Part shown: positions 6,266-15,505 of the stretch, in pieces
Layout of the letters: every line of letters starts with the position of its first letter
Numbering within the stretch: position 1 is the first letter of the stretch
From: Plasmopara viticola
Taxonomy: Eukaryota > Oomycota > Peronosporomycetes > Peronosporales > Peronosporaceae
DNA length: 64,000 nt
Reading direction: 5' to 3'
Assembly: GCA_001695595.3 (NCBI GenBank)
Contig: MBPM02000079.1
Coordinates: 1-64,000, forward strand
The notes under the pieces: model-generated
What the model was told of the DNA's origin: nothing
Databases searched by the model: none
What the model saw: the letters and a program-made list of their open reading frames with translations, nothing else
Program-made: the position numbers and the translations under genes

Positions 6266-8246
6266 AAAAAACCCGCGTCCGGCGCCAGCGTCGTTCGCAC
6301 TGGGCCAAACAAGCGCAAGCACGGCGCCGTTTCTTCCGGAAACAGAAACGCCAAGCTAAACAAGCACTCAAAGCGCGGACACAATTAGTAGATAAAAATC
6401 AACTAATAAAGCTTAAGTCTTCCACTAAATCGAACGTATTACGTCTCTTTGGTGATCGTCCAATTTTCACATTTAATGTTCGTACGACAAATTTAGCATT
6501 TCATGACCTTACTTCTAGTATGAGCCTACCAAACGGCCTTACTCAACTTTTAGGTTTAAATCTAAAATTCTGTCCTACACCTTCACCGGCTAAACGCCCC
6601 TATTGTGAATATCAGACATCTATTGACCAGCTTATCCGCAGTATTAAAATCAATACTTTGTTTAAAAGCAGCGGTACATATAATAAACAAATTTATGTAC
6701 CCAATCCATCCTGGCAACCACCAGAACTCTCGGATAAATTATTTTCACAGTTTTTACTTAATACAAAAGAAAAATTGGTAGAAAGCATTAAGATCTTTAA
6801 GTTTCGTAAACGTAAAAATCTTAATTATCAACAACGTAAGCTTATTTCGGACCTTCGGAATAATAAATCGTTTAAATTTATGGCGACAGATAAAAACCTC
6901 GGTCCTGCTGTCATGAACACTGAACAATATATAAGATGGTGTCTTCTCCATCTTAAATCAAATGATGTGTATTCTTACGCCACATCATTACCTATCCGCG
7001 GTCTTCGTAGAATGATTACTAATTGGCATTCTCGAGCAGTTAAACGCTTTCCAGAATTAATACGCGATCTTAAGATCGTCACTTATAATTTGGATACAAC
7101 TGTACCCGCTAGATTTTATGGCATGCCAAAAATCCATAAATCTCCAATGGGTCTCCGCCCCATTGTTTCCTCTGTTAACTCGCCGTTTCACGGACTTTCC
7201 AAATGGTTAGACTTTATGTTACAACCTTATATTAAACGGTGTAGCCATATATTAACCAGCTCTAAAGAGTTACTCAGTCAATTAAAATCTTTAACGTTGC
7301 CTACTGGCTGTTTTCTTGTGTCTTGGGATGCCCAAACACTTTATACTTCCATACCAAACGATAAAGGTTTATTAGCCATCTCTTGGTGGCTCCGCGACGA
7401 TAAATACCGCGATATCATTCTTGAAGGGTTAAAACTCCTCATGACTCATAATTGGTTTGAATTTGGTGATACTTTTTGGCGCCAAACTCATGGTGCAGCT
7501 ATGGGTACACCCGTCGCACCCAGTTATGCGAACCTTTACCTGGGATATTATGAACTTAACGTAATATTCCCAATGTTTAAATCCGAATTAGTGTTTTATA
7601 CTCGCTATATAGACGATGTTTTCCACATTTTTCGATTTAATCCAGATCAACCGTGGTATTTTAACCGCTTTATTGCAATGATGTACCGTACCTTTCCCGG
7701 TGTCTCTTGGTCACCGACTAGTCGTATCACTGATATTGATATGACTACATTACCACTTACGGTAGATTTCTTAGATCTCACCCTTACGATCTCTGATAAC
7801 ATCATACACACCAGAACATTTCAAAAAGCGTTAAATCTATATTTATATCCTACCCCATCCAGCGCCCACCCGCCTGGTACCTTTTCGGGGCTTATAACCG
7901 GTTTAATCCGCACTTATTTTAGTCAAAATTCACGACGCCATGACTTTTTAACGATCATTCGGCTTTTGTATGCTAGATTGTGTACTCGTGGATTCCCTGC
8001 TAAATTTCTCAAACTTCAGTTTGAGAAAGCTTATAATAAATGTAAATGTTCACATAGTGTTTCTAATGACAACAACAGAATTTTACCTTTTAGATTACTT
8101 ATAATCCTAATGGTCCCTGTCGTGCATCTTTAAAACACTTCTTAAATTTTCGTCAATTACGTCTTTTAACTGTTAAGAAAAAACTAGGTCGGTTACTTAT
8201 TTGTTATAAGCGACCACCAAATCTTGGCAATATTGGTACGAGCTAA
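6232..8246 (+). pseudogene. PLE reverse transcriptase ORF2 of unit 2, C-terminal frameshift
   Basis: Penelope-like reverse transcriptase, homologous along its length to unit 1 ORF2. Visible motifs: DKNLGPAVMNTEQY, MPKIHKSPMGLRPIVSS, motif A around SWDAQTLYTSIP, motif B GAAMGTPVAPSYANLY, motif C YIDD (7606-7617), and SAHPPGTFSGLITGLI. No GIY-YIG domain. The frame is open from 6205 to the stop at 8133; a 1-nt loss near 8091 relative to unit 3 removes the last 50 or so residues (the RPPNL region), whose remains continue to TAA 8244-8246. The palm and thumb are intact, so partial function cannot be excluded. Expression is predicted through the frameshift at 6226. Confidence 0.85.
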
Positions 8247-8827
8247 AATACCAAGTACTTTTAAGCCTAACGCTAAAGAACTTTACCATAAAATATAAAC
8301 TAGTTAAAAGAATGAATCGGTGATATCACTCTGTGCAGCTAGGTCGCAAGTGGTCGATAAAATTGGGTTTTACCCCATATTATCGACCAATGTACGACCC
8401 GTATCGTAAAGATAGCGTACCACACTGGCGTAATATCTACCGATTCCCAATCCCGGACCGCGCTGGACCTCACTAAAATATTGATCCCGGGCAGGGAAGA
8501 CCAATACTTTAGATCATAGGTTCGGTAGCACTTTTTAGGAGCCCATCGATTAATTACTTTGGTTTTACTTACCCGTAATGGGAAGTTACCGTCAGTGTAT
8601 ATTTAAATACAGTGAAATCGTCTTGTACATATACCTGCCCGTGGACCCTCACGTACAATTCGTAATTTCTGGACTTCAAAAATATTATTAAAGATATTAT
8701 TAAAAAAAAAAAAAAAAAAAAATTATTAATACAAAATATCATTATTGCAAAATTTTATTAATAAACGATATTATTAATATTATTGACGATTACTTTACTA
8801 TGACACTATTTTGAGACAGTGACTTCG
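8247..8827 (+). other. 3' UTR of PLE unit 2
   Basis: Non-coding 3' region, repeated almost exactly in unit 3 (12976-13560). It holds a GGTCGATAA...TTATCGACC inverted repeat (about 8352-8389), a run of about 21 A at 8702-8722 flanked by ATTATTAA repeats, and ends in the terminal hairpin. The conserved inverted repeat and hairpin may be recognised by the reverse transcriptase; that is inference. Confidence 0.65.
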
Positions 8828-8851
8828 GGCCCGGGTATAGATATCCGGGCC
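8828..8851 (+). other. Terminal hairpin at the 3' end of the unit 2 body
   Basis: A 10-11 bp near-perfect inverted repeat (GGCCCGGGTAT with ATATCCGGGCC, one G-U in RNA) forms the last bases of the element body; the next bases are TAAACCCTAAACCC. Its place, directly against telomeric sequence in both units 2 and 3, suggests a role in 3' end recognition or priming. Confidence 0.7.
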
Positions 8852-8865
8852 TAAACCCTAAACCC

Positions 8866-9450
8866 ATTACCTCTAAAAATTATTCACTGTCACTCTTTCA
8901 TAGTGTCACACCCTGGAATCTTATATAATGACCATCATTCCGAGTGACCTTCACTCTCCTTTTTTGGTAACAAATAAAGTCATTTGCAACAAAATTGTGA
9001 TTTGGTATCAAATTTGTTACTCATTTGTGACACATTAGTCCTGTCCAAATTTGGTTCTTTGAACCCATATTTGGTTAATTGTGACGAAATTGTGTCGATT
9101 TGGTCGATACAGAAGTTTGTTACTTTTGTACTTCTTATTGGTACTTAATGATTTTTATCTCAGAAATTTCGAGAAAAATATCATTCTGCGTCAAATTTTC
9201 CCAGGAATCTGATTTACGGTATGACGTTTAAATTGTATGTGATTTAAGCGTTTATTTCAAGCCCGCTTAAAAATGAGTGGCTGATAATAACCGTAATTAC
9301 ACGTGGGTATTTCTCACTGATGAAGGCCTCCCAGCCGAAAGGTTAAGTTCACATTTGAATTTCCTTTGAGATACGTGTGTAAACATACATTGGTTTTCAA
9401 AGGGAAGGTGAACTATGTCTGCCTCGGTAGACTCCAACCTAAACCCTAAT
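8866..9450. repeat. 3' pLTR copy of unit 2 (5' region duplicated)
   Basis: About 585 bp copy of the unit 2 5' region including the hammerhead, the ORF1 ATG and the first ORF1 codons. It leaves element sequence just after CCTAAACCCTAATC. It shares the variants TACGTGTGTAAACATAC and CTTAAAAATGAG with the full copy of unit 2, not with unit 3. Confidence 0.9.
9312..9371 (+). ncRNA. Hammerhead ribozyme-like motif, 3' pLTR of unit 2
   Basis: Copy of the motif at 5291-5350 with all pairs and the core unchanged; predicted cleavage after 9366. With the upstream copy it would define an RNA of about 4 kb. Confidence 0.8.
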
Positions 9451-9566
9451 CCCTAAACCCTAAACCCTTACTCCTAAACCCTAAACCCTAAAACCCTAAA
9501 CCCTAAACCCTAAACCCTAAACCCTAAACCCTAAACCCTAAACCCTAAACCCTAAACCCTAAACCC
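9438..9566. repeat. Interstitial telomeric tract between units 2 and 3
   Basis: About 130 bp of CCCTAAA repeats with a few variants (CCCTTACTCCTAAA, CCCTAAAA) near its left edge. Shorter and less regular than the 4417-4845 tract. Confidence 0.93.
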
Positions 9567-10016
9567 ATTACCTCTAAAAATTATTCACTGTCACTCTTTC
9601 ATAGTGTCACATCCTGGAATCTTATATAATGACCATCATTCCGAGTGACCTTCACTCTCCTTTTTTGGTAAAAAAAATATAGTCATTTGCAACCAAAATT
9701 GTGATTTGGTATCAAATTTGTTACTCATTTGTGACACATTAGTCCTGTCCAAATTTGGTTCTTTGAACCCATATTTGGTTAATTGCGACAAAATTGTGTC
9801 GATTTGGTCGATACAGAAGTTTGTTACTTTTGTACTTCTTATTGGTACTTAATGATTTTTATCTTAGAAATTTCGAGAAAAATATCATTCTGCGTCAAAT
9901 TTTCCCAGGAATCTGACTTACGGTATGACGTTTAAATTGTATGTGATTTAAGCGTTTATTTCAAGCCCGCTTAAAAAATGAGTGGCTCATAATAGCCGTA
10001 ATTACACGTGGGTATT

Positions 10017-10076
10017 TCTCACTGATGAAGGCCTCCCAGCCGAAAGGTTAAGTTCACATTTGAATTTCCTTTGAGA
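10017..10076 (+). ncRNA. Hammerhead ribozyme-like motif, 5' region of unit 3
   Basis: Same core (CTGATGA, GAAA) and stems as at 5291-5350; predicted cleavage after 10071. Bases outside stem I differ slightly from unit 2. Confidence 0.82.
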
Positions 10077-10121
10077 TACGTGTTACTAAACATACATTGG
10101 TTTTCAAAGGGAAGGTGAACT

Positions 10122-11117
10122 ATGTCTGCCTCGGTAGACTCCACCCTAAACCCTAATCAACTTCCCGTTGATTCAAGCTGCGATCCGGTGAGGCCTTTGA
10201 ACCCTCCGTTGATTGCGCTGCCAACCTTCCTGGATGAGCATATTACTGCCTCCTTTCGGAAGAAAGTCACTCTCAACGGACGTATTAAGTCCAAGAGAAA
10301 GGCTATTGAGACATTAGTGGAACATGATACCAACGGTACTTGTCCCAAGTCTCTCCAAATCTCGCATGAAATGTCATTTTCTGACAACTTGCGAGAAATG
10401 GACTCTGATTTTGTCAAAATTCAGAGTGAGTATTTTGAGCAAATCAAAACGACGTACATGAAAAAGGCGACTCAAATCGCTTTACATGTGCAACGTGAGG
10501 AACTCAAAACTCTCAATATTATGTTTGGGAATTTAGACACCGAAGTTTTAAACTCGATATGTCTTCTATTTGATGCACAACAAAATGCGTCATACCCGAC
10601 TTTCCCATTATCACGAGCAATCGTTCTTGGGAGGGAAACTAAGTTCTGCGGTCGGTATACCGGCGAGTTCCATTTTCCCTATCTGATAGAGTTGGCCTAT
10701 CAGAAATATCACAATAAGTGGTCTGAATACCTTGACGGTCTAAATGATCGCATGGCACTCAAAACCATTAAAGCCCAAGCCTTAGCGGCTAAAAGGGCTG
10801 TGGCTGAAGACACCGAAATGGGTCTTCCTGATGAAACCAAAATCAAAAATTTGGTTCATCAAGTGGCTAATGACAAGTTCAAAAAATTTGAGACTATGAT
10901 TCGAGGTCTTTCTAAAAGTCCCAATCAACCCAAGCGGAACAATGGCAAACAGCCAAAAAACCGCCAGGCTGGGTCGAAAGTCCCAAAACCCAGCAAAAAA
11001 CCCGCGTCCGGCGCCAGCGTCGTTCGCACTGGGCCAAACAAGCGCAAGCACGGCGCCGTTTCTTTCGGAAACAGAAACGCCAAGCTAAACAAGCACTCAA
11101 AGCGCGGACACAATTAG
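10122..11117 (+). CDS. PLE ORF1 protein (coiled-coil, basic C-terminus), unit 3
   Basis: Intact 331-residue ORF1 protein. Residues 7-12 (STLNPN) are encoded by the telomere-like motif. A patch near residues 45-60 with RIKSK is shared with unit 1 ORF1. The middle, about 60-250, is rich in charged residues and Leu and probably helical. The last 70 residues are basic and rich in Lys, Asn, Pro and Gly, probably binding RNA. No catalytic motif is visible. Its last part overlaps ORF2 in the -1 frame with a frameshift signal at 10955-10994. ATG 10122 follows a region without coding potential (the hammerhead is 46 bases upstream), so the start is well placed. Confidence 0.82.
   Translation: MSASVDSTLNPNQLPVDSSCDPVRPLNPPLIALPTFLDEHITASFRKKVTLNGRIKSKRKAIETLVEHDTNGTCPKSLQISHEMSFSDNLREMDSDFVKIQSEYFEQIKTTYMKKATQIALHVQREELKTLNIMFGNLDTEVLNSICLLFDAQQNASYPTFPLSRAIVLGRETKFCGRYTGEFHFPYLIELAYQKYHNKWSEYLDGLNDRMALKTIKAQALAAKRAVAEDTEMGLPDETKIKNLVHQVANDKFKKFETMIRGLSKSPNQPKRNNGKQPKNRQAGSKVPKPSKKPASGASVVRTGPNKRKHGAVSFGNRNAKLNKHSKRGHN
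10955..10994 (+). promoter_or_regulatory. Putative -1 ribosomal frameshift signal, unit 3
   Basis: A AAA AAC at 10955-10961 in the ORF1 frame, 6-nt spacer, then GCTGGGT/ACCCAGC stem (10968-10974 with 10988-10994). One spacer base differs from unit 2 while heptamer and stem are unchanged. Confidence 0.78.
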
Positions 11118-12975
11118 TAGATAAAAATCAACTAATAAAGCTTAAGTCTTCCACTAAATCGAACGTATTACGTCTCTTTGGTGATCGTCCAATTTTCACA
11201 TTTAATGTTCGTACGACAAATTTAGCATTTCATGACCTTACTTCTAGTATGAGCCTACCAAACGGCCTTACTCAACTTTTAGGTTTAAATCTAAAATTCT
11301 GTCCTACACCTTCACCGGCTAAACGCCCCTATTGTGAATATCAGACATCTATTGACCAGCTTATCCGCAGTATTAAAATCAATACTTTGTTTAAAAGCAG
11401 CGGTACATACAATAAACAAATTTATGTACCCAATCCATCCTGGCAACCACCAGAACTCTCGGATAAATTATTTTCACAGTTTTTACTTAATACAAAAGAA
11501 AAATTGGTAGAAAGCATTAAGATCTTTAAGTTTCGTAAACGTAAAAATCTTAATTTTCAACAACGTAAGCTTATTTCGGACCTTCGGAATAATAAATCGT
11601 TTAAATTTATGGCGACAGATAAAAACCTCGGTCCTGCTGTCATGAACACTGAACAATATATAAGATGGTGTCTTCTCCATCTTAAATCAAATGATGTGTA
11701 TTCTTACGCCACATCATTACCTATCCGCGGTCTTCGTAGAATGATTACTAATTGGCATTCTCGAGCAGTTAAACGCTTTCCAGAATTAATACGCGATCTT
11801 AAGATCGTCACTTATAATTTGGATACAACTGTACCCGCTAGATTTTATGGCATGCCAAAAATCCATAAATCTCCAATGGGTCTCCGCCCCATTGTTTCCT
11901 CTGTTAACTCGCCGTTTCACGGACTTTCCAAATGGTTAGATTTTATGTTACAACCTTATATTAAACGGTGTAGCCATATATTAACCAGCTTTAAAGAGTA
12001 ACTCAGTCAATTAAAATATTTAACGTTGCCTACTGGCTGTTTTCTTGTGTCTTGGGATGCCCAAACACTCTATACTTCCATACCAAACGATAAAGGTTTA
12101 TTAGCCATCTCTTGGTGGCTCCGCGACGATAAATACCGCGATATCATTCTTGAAGGGTTAAAACTCCTCATGACTCATAATTGGTTTGAATTTGGTGATA
12201 CTTTTTGGCGCCAAACTCATGGTGCAGCTATGGGTACACCCGTCGCACCCAGTTATGCGAACCTTTACCTGGGATATTATGAACTTAACGTAATATTCCC
12301 AATGTTTAAATCCGAATTAGTGTTTTATACTCGCTATATAGACGATGTTTTTTACATTTTTCGATTTAATCCAGATCAACCGTGGTATTTTAAACGCTTG
12401 ATTGCAATGATGTACCGTACCTTTCCCGGTGTTTCTTGGTCACCGTTTAGTCGTATCACTGATATTGATATGACTACATTACCACTTACGGTAGATTTCT
12501 TAGATCTCACCCTTACGATCTCTGATAACATCATACACACCAGAACATTCAAAAAGCGTTAAATTTGTATTTATATCCTACCCCATCCACCGCCCACCCG
12601 CCTGGTACATTTTCGGGGCTTATAACCGGTTTAATCCGCACTTATTATAGTCAAAATTCACGACGCCATGACTTTTTAACGATCATTCGGCTTTTGTATG
12701 CTAGATTGCGTACTCGTGGATTCCCTGCTAAATTTCTCAAACTTCAGTTTGAAAAAGCTTATAATAAATGTAAATGTTCACAAAGTGTTTCTAATGACAA
12801 CAACAGAATTTTACCTTTTAAGATTACTTATAATCCTAATGGTCCCTGTCGTGCATCTTTAAAACACTTCTTAAATTTTCGTCAATTACGTCTTTTAACT
12901 GTTAAGAAAAAACTAGGTCGGTTACTTATTTGTTATAAGCGACCACCAAATCTTGGCAATATTGGTACGAGCTAA
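10961..12975 (+). pseudogene. PLE reverse transcriptase ORF2 of unit 3, stop and frameshift
   Basis: Same reverse transcriptase as unit 2 ORF2, including motif A (SWDAQTLYTSIP), motif B (GAAMGTPVAPSY), YIDD (12335-12346), and the C-terminal RPPNL region that unit 2 has lost. It is inactivated by TAA at 11999-12001 (TTA in unit 2) and by a 1-nt loss near 12551 (AACATTTC to AACATTC). The open pieces are up to 12001, 12026-12562 and 12565-12975. No GIY-YIG domain follows. Confidence 0.85.
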
Positions 12976-13560
12976 AATACCAAGTACTTTTAAGCCTAAC
13001 GCTAAAGAACTTTACCATAAAATATAAACTAGTTAAAAGAATGAATCGGTGATATCACTCTGTGCAGCTAGGTCGCAAGTGGTCGATAAAATTGGGTTTT
13101 ACCCCATATTATCGACCAATGTACGACCCGTATCGTAAAGATAGCGTACCACACTGGCGTAATATCTACCGATTCCCAATCCCGGACCGCGCTGGACCTC
13201 ACTAAAATATTGATCCCGGGCAGGGAAGACCAATACTTTAGATCATAGGTTCGGTAGCACTTTTTAGGAGCCCATCGATTAATTACTTTGGTTTTACTTA
13301 CCCGTAATGGGAAGTTACCGTCAGTGTATATTTAAATACAGTGAAATCGTCTTGTACATATACCTGCCCGTGGACCCTCACGTACAATTCGTAATTTCTG
13401 GACTTCAAAAATATTATTAAAGATATTATTAATAAAAAAAAAAAAAAAAAAAAAATTATTAATACAAAATATCATTATTGCAAAATTTTATTAATAAACG
13501 ATATTATTAATATTATTGACGATTACTTTACTATGACACTATTTTGAGACAGTGACTTCG
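12976..13560 (+). other. 3' UTR of PLE unit 3
   Basis: Nearly identical to 8247-8827, including the TTATCGACC inverted repeat and the A-run (13435-13454) embedded in ATTATTAA repeats. It has no open frame of note. Confidence 0.65.
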
Positions 13561-13584
13561 GGCCCGGGTATAGATATCCGGGCC
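13561..13584 (+). other. Terminal hairpin at the 3' end of the unit 3 body
   Basis: Same 24-bp inverted repeat as 8828-8851, again directly followed by TAAACCCTAAACCC. Confidence 0.7.
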
Positions 13585-13598
13585 TAAACCCTAAACCC

Positions 13599-14172
13599 AT
13601 TACCTCTAAAAATTATTCACTGTCACTCTTTCATAGTGTCACATCCTGGAATCTTATATAATGACCATCATTCCGAGTGACCTTCACTCTCCTTTTTTGA
13701 TAACAAATGTAGTCATTTGCAACCAAAATTGTGATTTGGTATCAAATTTGTTACTCATTTGTGACACATTAGTCCTGTCCAAATTTGGTTCTTTGAACCC
13801 ATATTTGGTTAATTGTGACGAAATTGTGTCGATTTGGTCGATACAGAAGTTTGTTACTTTTGTACTTCTTATTGGTACTAAATGATTTTTATCTCAGAAA
13901 TTTCGAGAAAATATCATTCTGCGTCAAATTTTCCCAGGAATTTGATTTACGGTATGACGTTTAAATTGTATGTGATTTAAGCGTTTATTTCAAGCCCGCT
14001 TAAAAAATGAGTGGCTGATAATAACCGTAATTACACGTGGGTATTTCTCACTGATGAAGGCCTCCCAGCCGAAAGGTTAAGTTCACATTTGAATTTCCTT
14101 TGAGATACGTGTTACTAAACATACATTGGTTTTCAAAGGGAAGGTGAACTATGTCTGCCTCGGTAGACTCCA
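13599..14172. repeat. 3' pLTR copy of unit 3
   Basis: About 575 bp copy of the unit 3 5' region, including hammerhead and the ORF1 start, ending at the internal CCCTAAACCCTAA motif of ORF1 and passing into about 28 bp of telomeric repeats. Confidence 0.9.
14046..14105 (+). ncRNA. Hammerhead ribozyme-like motif, 3' pLTR of unit 3
   Basis: Fourth copy of this subfamily's motif, core and stems unchanged; predicted cleavage after 14100. Confidence 0.8.
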
Positions 14173-14199
14173 CCCTAAACCCTAAACCCTAAACCCTAA
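14172..14199. repeat. Short telomeric tract between unit 3 and the older element
   Basis: Roughly four CCCTAAA repeats ending in CCCTAACACGAG, where decayed reverse-transcriptase sequence begins. The shortest of the three interstitial tracts. Confidence 0.85.
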
Positions 14200-15505
14200 C
14201 ACGAGACACCCCAAGATTCTATCAAGCGATGTCTACGGTCTCAAGTTTGGATTTTTCTACTCGAAGATAGCAAAGCAGCATGCCACGTCGCCCGATTGCT
14301 CTGACACGAAGATCATCGTGGCTGGACTTGACGACAAGAGCAATAATCGCTTATACGGGTTGGCCAAGATACACAAGCCTCAACTTTGCATACGACCTAT
14401 CGTCTCGAAGGCTGCATCGATTCTGCAAGGTCTGTCCAAATGGCTTCACCTTAAGATGCAGCCATACTTGAACGGACTTCAACGTATCTCGAGACTCGGA
14501 TCAGCAAATACAAGAACTTCGTTCTATTCAAGCCAATGATGAAATGATTCTGATTTCTTTTGACGCGGTTTCGATGTACACCTCCATCGACATTGACTTC
14601 GCACTCCAAGTAATTCACAAAAAGCTGCATTACCATTCCTGGATTGACGCCATTGTATTCGGCCTTCGGGTTGTCTTAAAGTCTAACTTTTTCGTCTTTG
14701 GCAACCTGGTTTGGCTCTAATTAATGGAACTGTCATGGGTACTTCTGTGACTCCCACATTTGCGTCAATGTTTCTCGCACATTTCGATAGAACATTATTA
14801 TGCGACCATTTTACGTCAAATCTGGTACATTTCAAGCGGTACATTGACGATGGATTCAGTATTTGAAAGCAAGACAAGAACAAGCCACATAGATATAAGC
14901 GCTTCTAAGCATTACTAAGACGATCCAAGCTGCAATTTACGTTTGAGTTCAACGAAAACCAAGTTGCGTTTCTTGATCTTTGGATTATACGTGACAAGAA
15001 CAGGTTCATGACGAAAATTCACGAAAAAACATTGAATTTGCACCTCTAATTGCCGGCGGCTAGTGCTCACCCGCCTGGTGTACTCAAGGGATTGATCTTT
15101 GGTTTGATCAAGAAGTACAAGAAGCAGAACAAAAACGATTCAGACTGCAACAATGTGTGCAAGCTTTTCTATCATCGCCTTCAAGAACGAGGTTACACTA
15201 ATACTAATCTGGTCCCACTTTTCGACACTGCTTGACTCCATCGGTTTCACAAGGCTTTTTCAAGATTCAGTATGACCCCAATGGCCGATCACGTAATCGC
15301 CTACAAAACATGTTGGACTTCTCAAGCTTGACATGTCTTTGCAGTACGATACACGTTGACAAATTATCGATCTGTTACACGAAGCCACCGTTCCTGAAAA
15401 GGAAACTGTGCCCGACATTGCGTTTAGACTGCTCCCCGACACCAGCTGTACGTCTCTATAGAAGACTTCGAAGTGCTAGTACAAGTGTTGGGGGCAAACC
15501 TTAAA
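14200..15505 (+). pseudogene. Decayed, 5'-truncated PLE reverse transcriptase (unit 4)
   Basis: Remnant of a unit 1-type RT that starts in the middle of the N-terminal region. Across several frames I read KIIVAGLDDKS, LYGLAKIHKPQLCIRPIVS, SMYTSIDI (motif A), GTVMGTSVTPTFASMF (motif B with two changes), FKRYIDDGF (motif C), SAHPPGVLKGLIFGLIKKY and CYTKPPFLKRKLCP, with many stops and shifts. The 5' truncation is what incomplete reverse transcription from a 3' primer would leave. It ends in GGGGGCAAACCTTAAACCC, the decayed form of the ORF2-telomere junction of unit 1. Confidence 0.85.

Larger units (their letters stand above)
5394..6388 (+). pseudogene. PLE ORF1 of unit 2, broken by a 1-nt deletion
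   Basis: Same protein as unit 3 ORF1 (331 residues there), but one T is missing near 5683 (the run GATTTTGTC of unit 3 is GATTTGTC here), which splits the frame into 5394-5732 and 5729-6388. The N-terminus is encoded partly by a telomere-like stretch (5416-5428) giving Ser-Thr-Leu-Asn-Pro-Asn. A central coiled-coil-like region is followed by a basic Lys/Asn/Pro-rich tail. The overlap with ORF2 and the A AAA AAC heptamer are intact in the second part. Confidence 0.8.
4846..9450 (+). mobile_element. Telomeric Penelope-like retroelement unit 2 (full copy plus 3' pLTR)
   Basis: Second PLE unit, a different subfamily from unit 1. Order: 5' region with hammerhead fold (4846-5393), ORF1 (broken by one frameshift), ORF2 reverse transcriptase, 3' UTR with an internal A-run (about 8702-8722), terminal hairpin (8828-8851), two telomeric repeats, and a second copy of the 5' region (8866-9450) that ends in the telomere-like motif inside ORF1 and runs into telomeric repeats. 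A TATATAAT stretch near 4900 in the 5' region could be a promoter element. The sequence is very similar to unit 3, so both are recent. Confidence 0.9.
9567..14172 (+). mobile_element. Telomeric Penelope-like retroelement unit 3 (full copy plus 3' pLTR)
   Basis: Third PLE unit, same subfamily and order as unit 2: 5' region with hammerhead (9567-10121), ORF1 (intact), ORF2 (broken twice), 3' UTR with A-run (about 13435-13454), terminal hairpin (13561-13584), two telomeric repeats, and a partial 5' copy (13599-14172). Units 2 and 3 differ at few positions, yet each carries its own inactivating changes. The full copy and its 3' pLTR share TACGTGTTACTAAAC and CTTAAAAAATGAG, which distinguish them from unit 2. 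Confidence 0.9.

Noticed and set aside
6053..6384. Minus-strand open frames opposite ORF1 (and 10782-11113)
   Set aside because: Shadows of the Lys/Asn-rich ORF1 tail; no motif.
6520..6522. ATG at 6520 as the ORF2 start
   Set aside because: It lies inside sequence conserved with unit 1 (the NLAFH...GLNL block), so the protein must begin upstream; frameshifting fits better.
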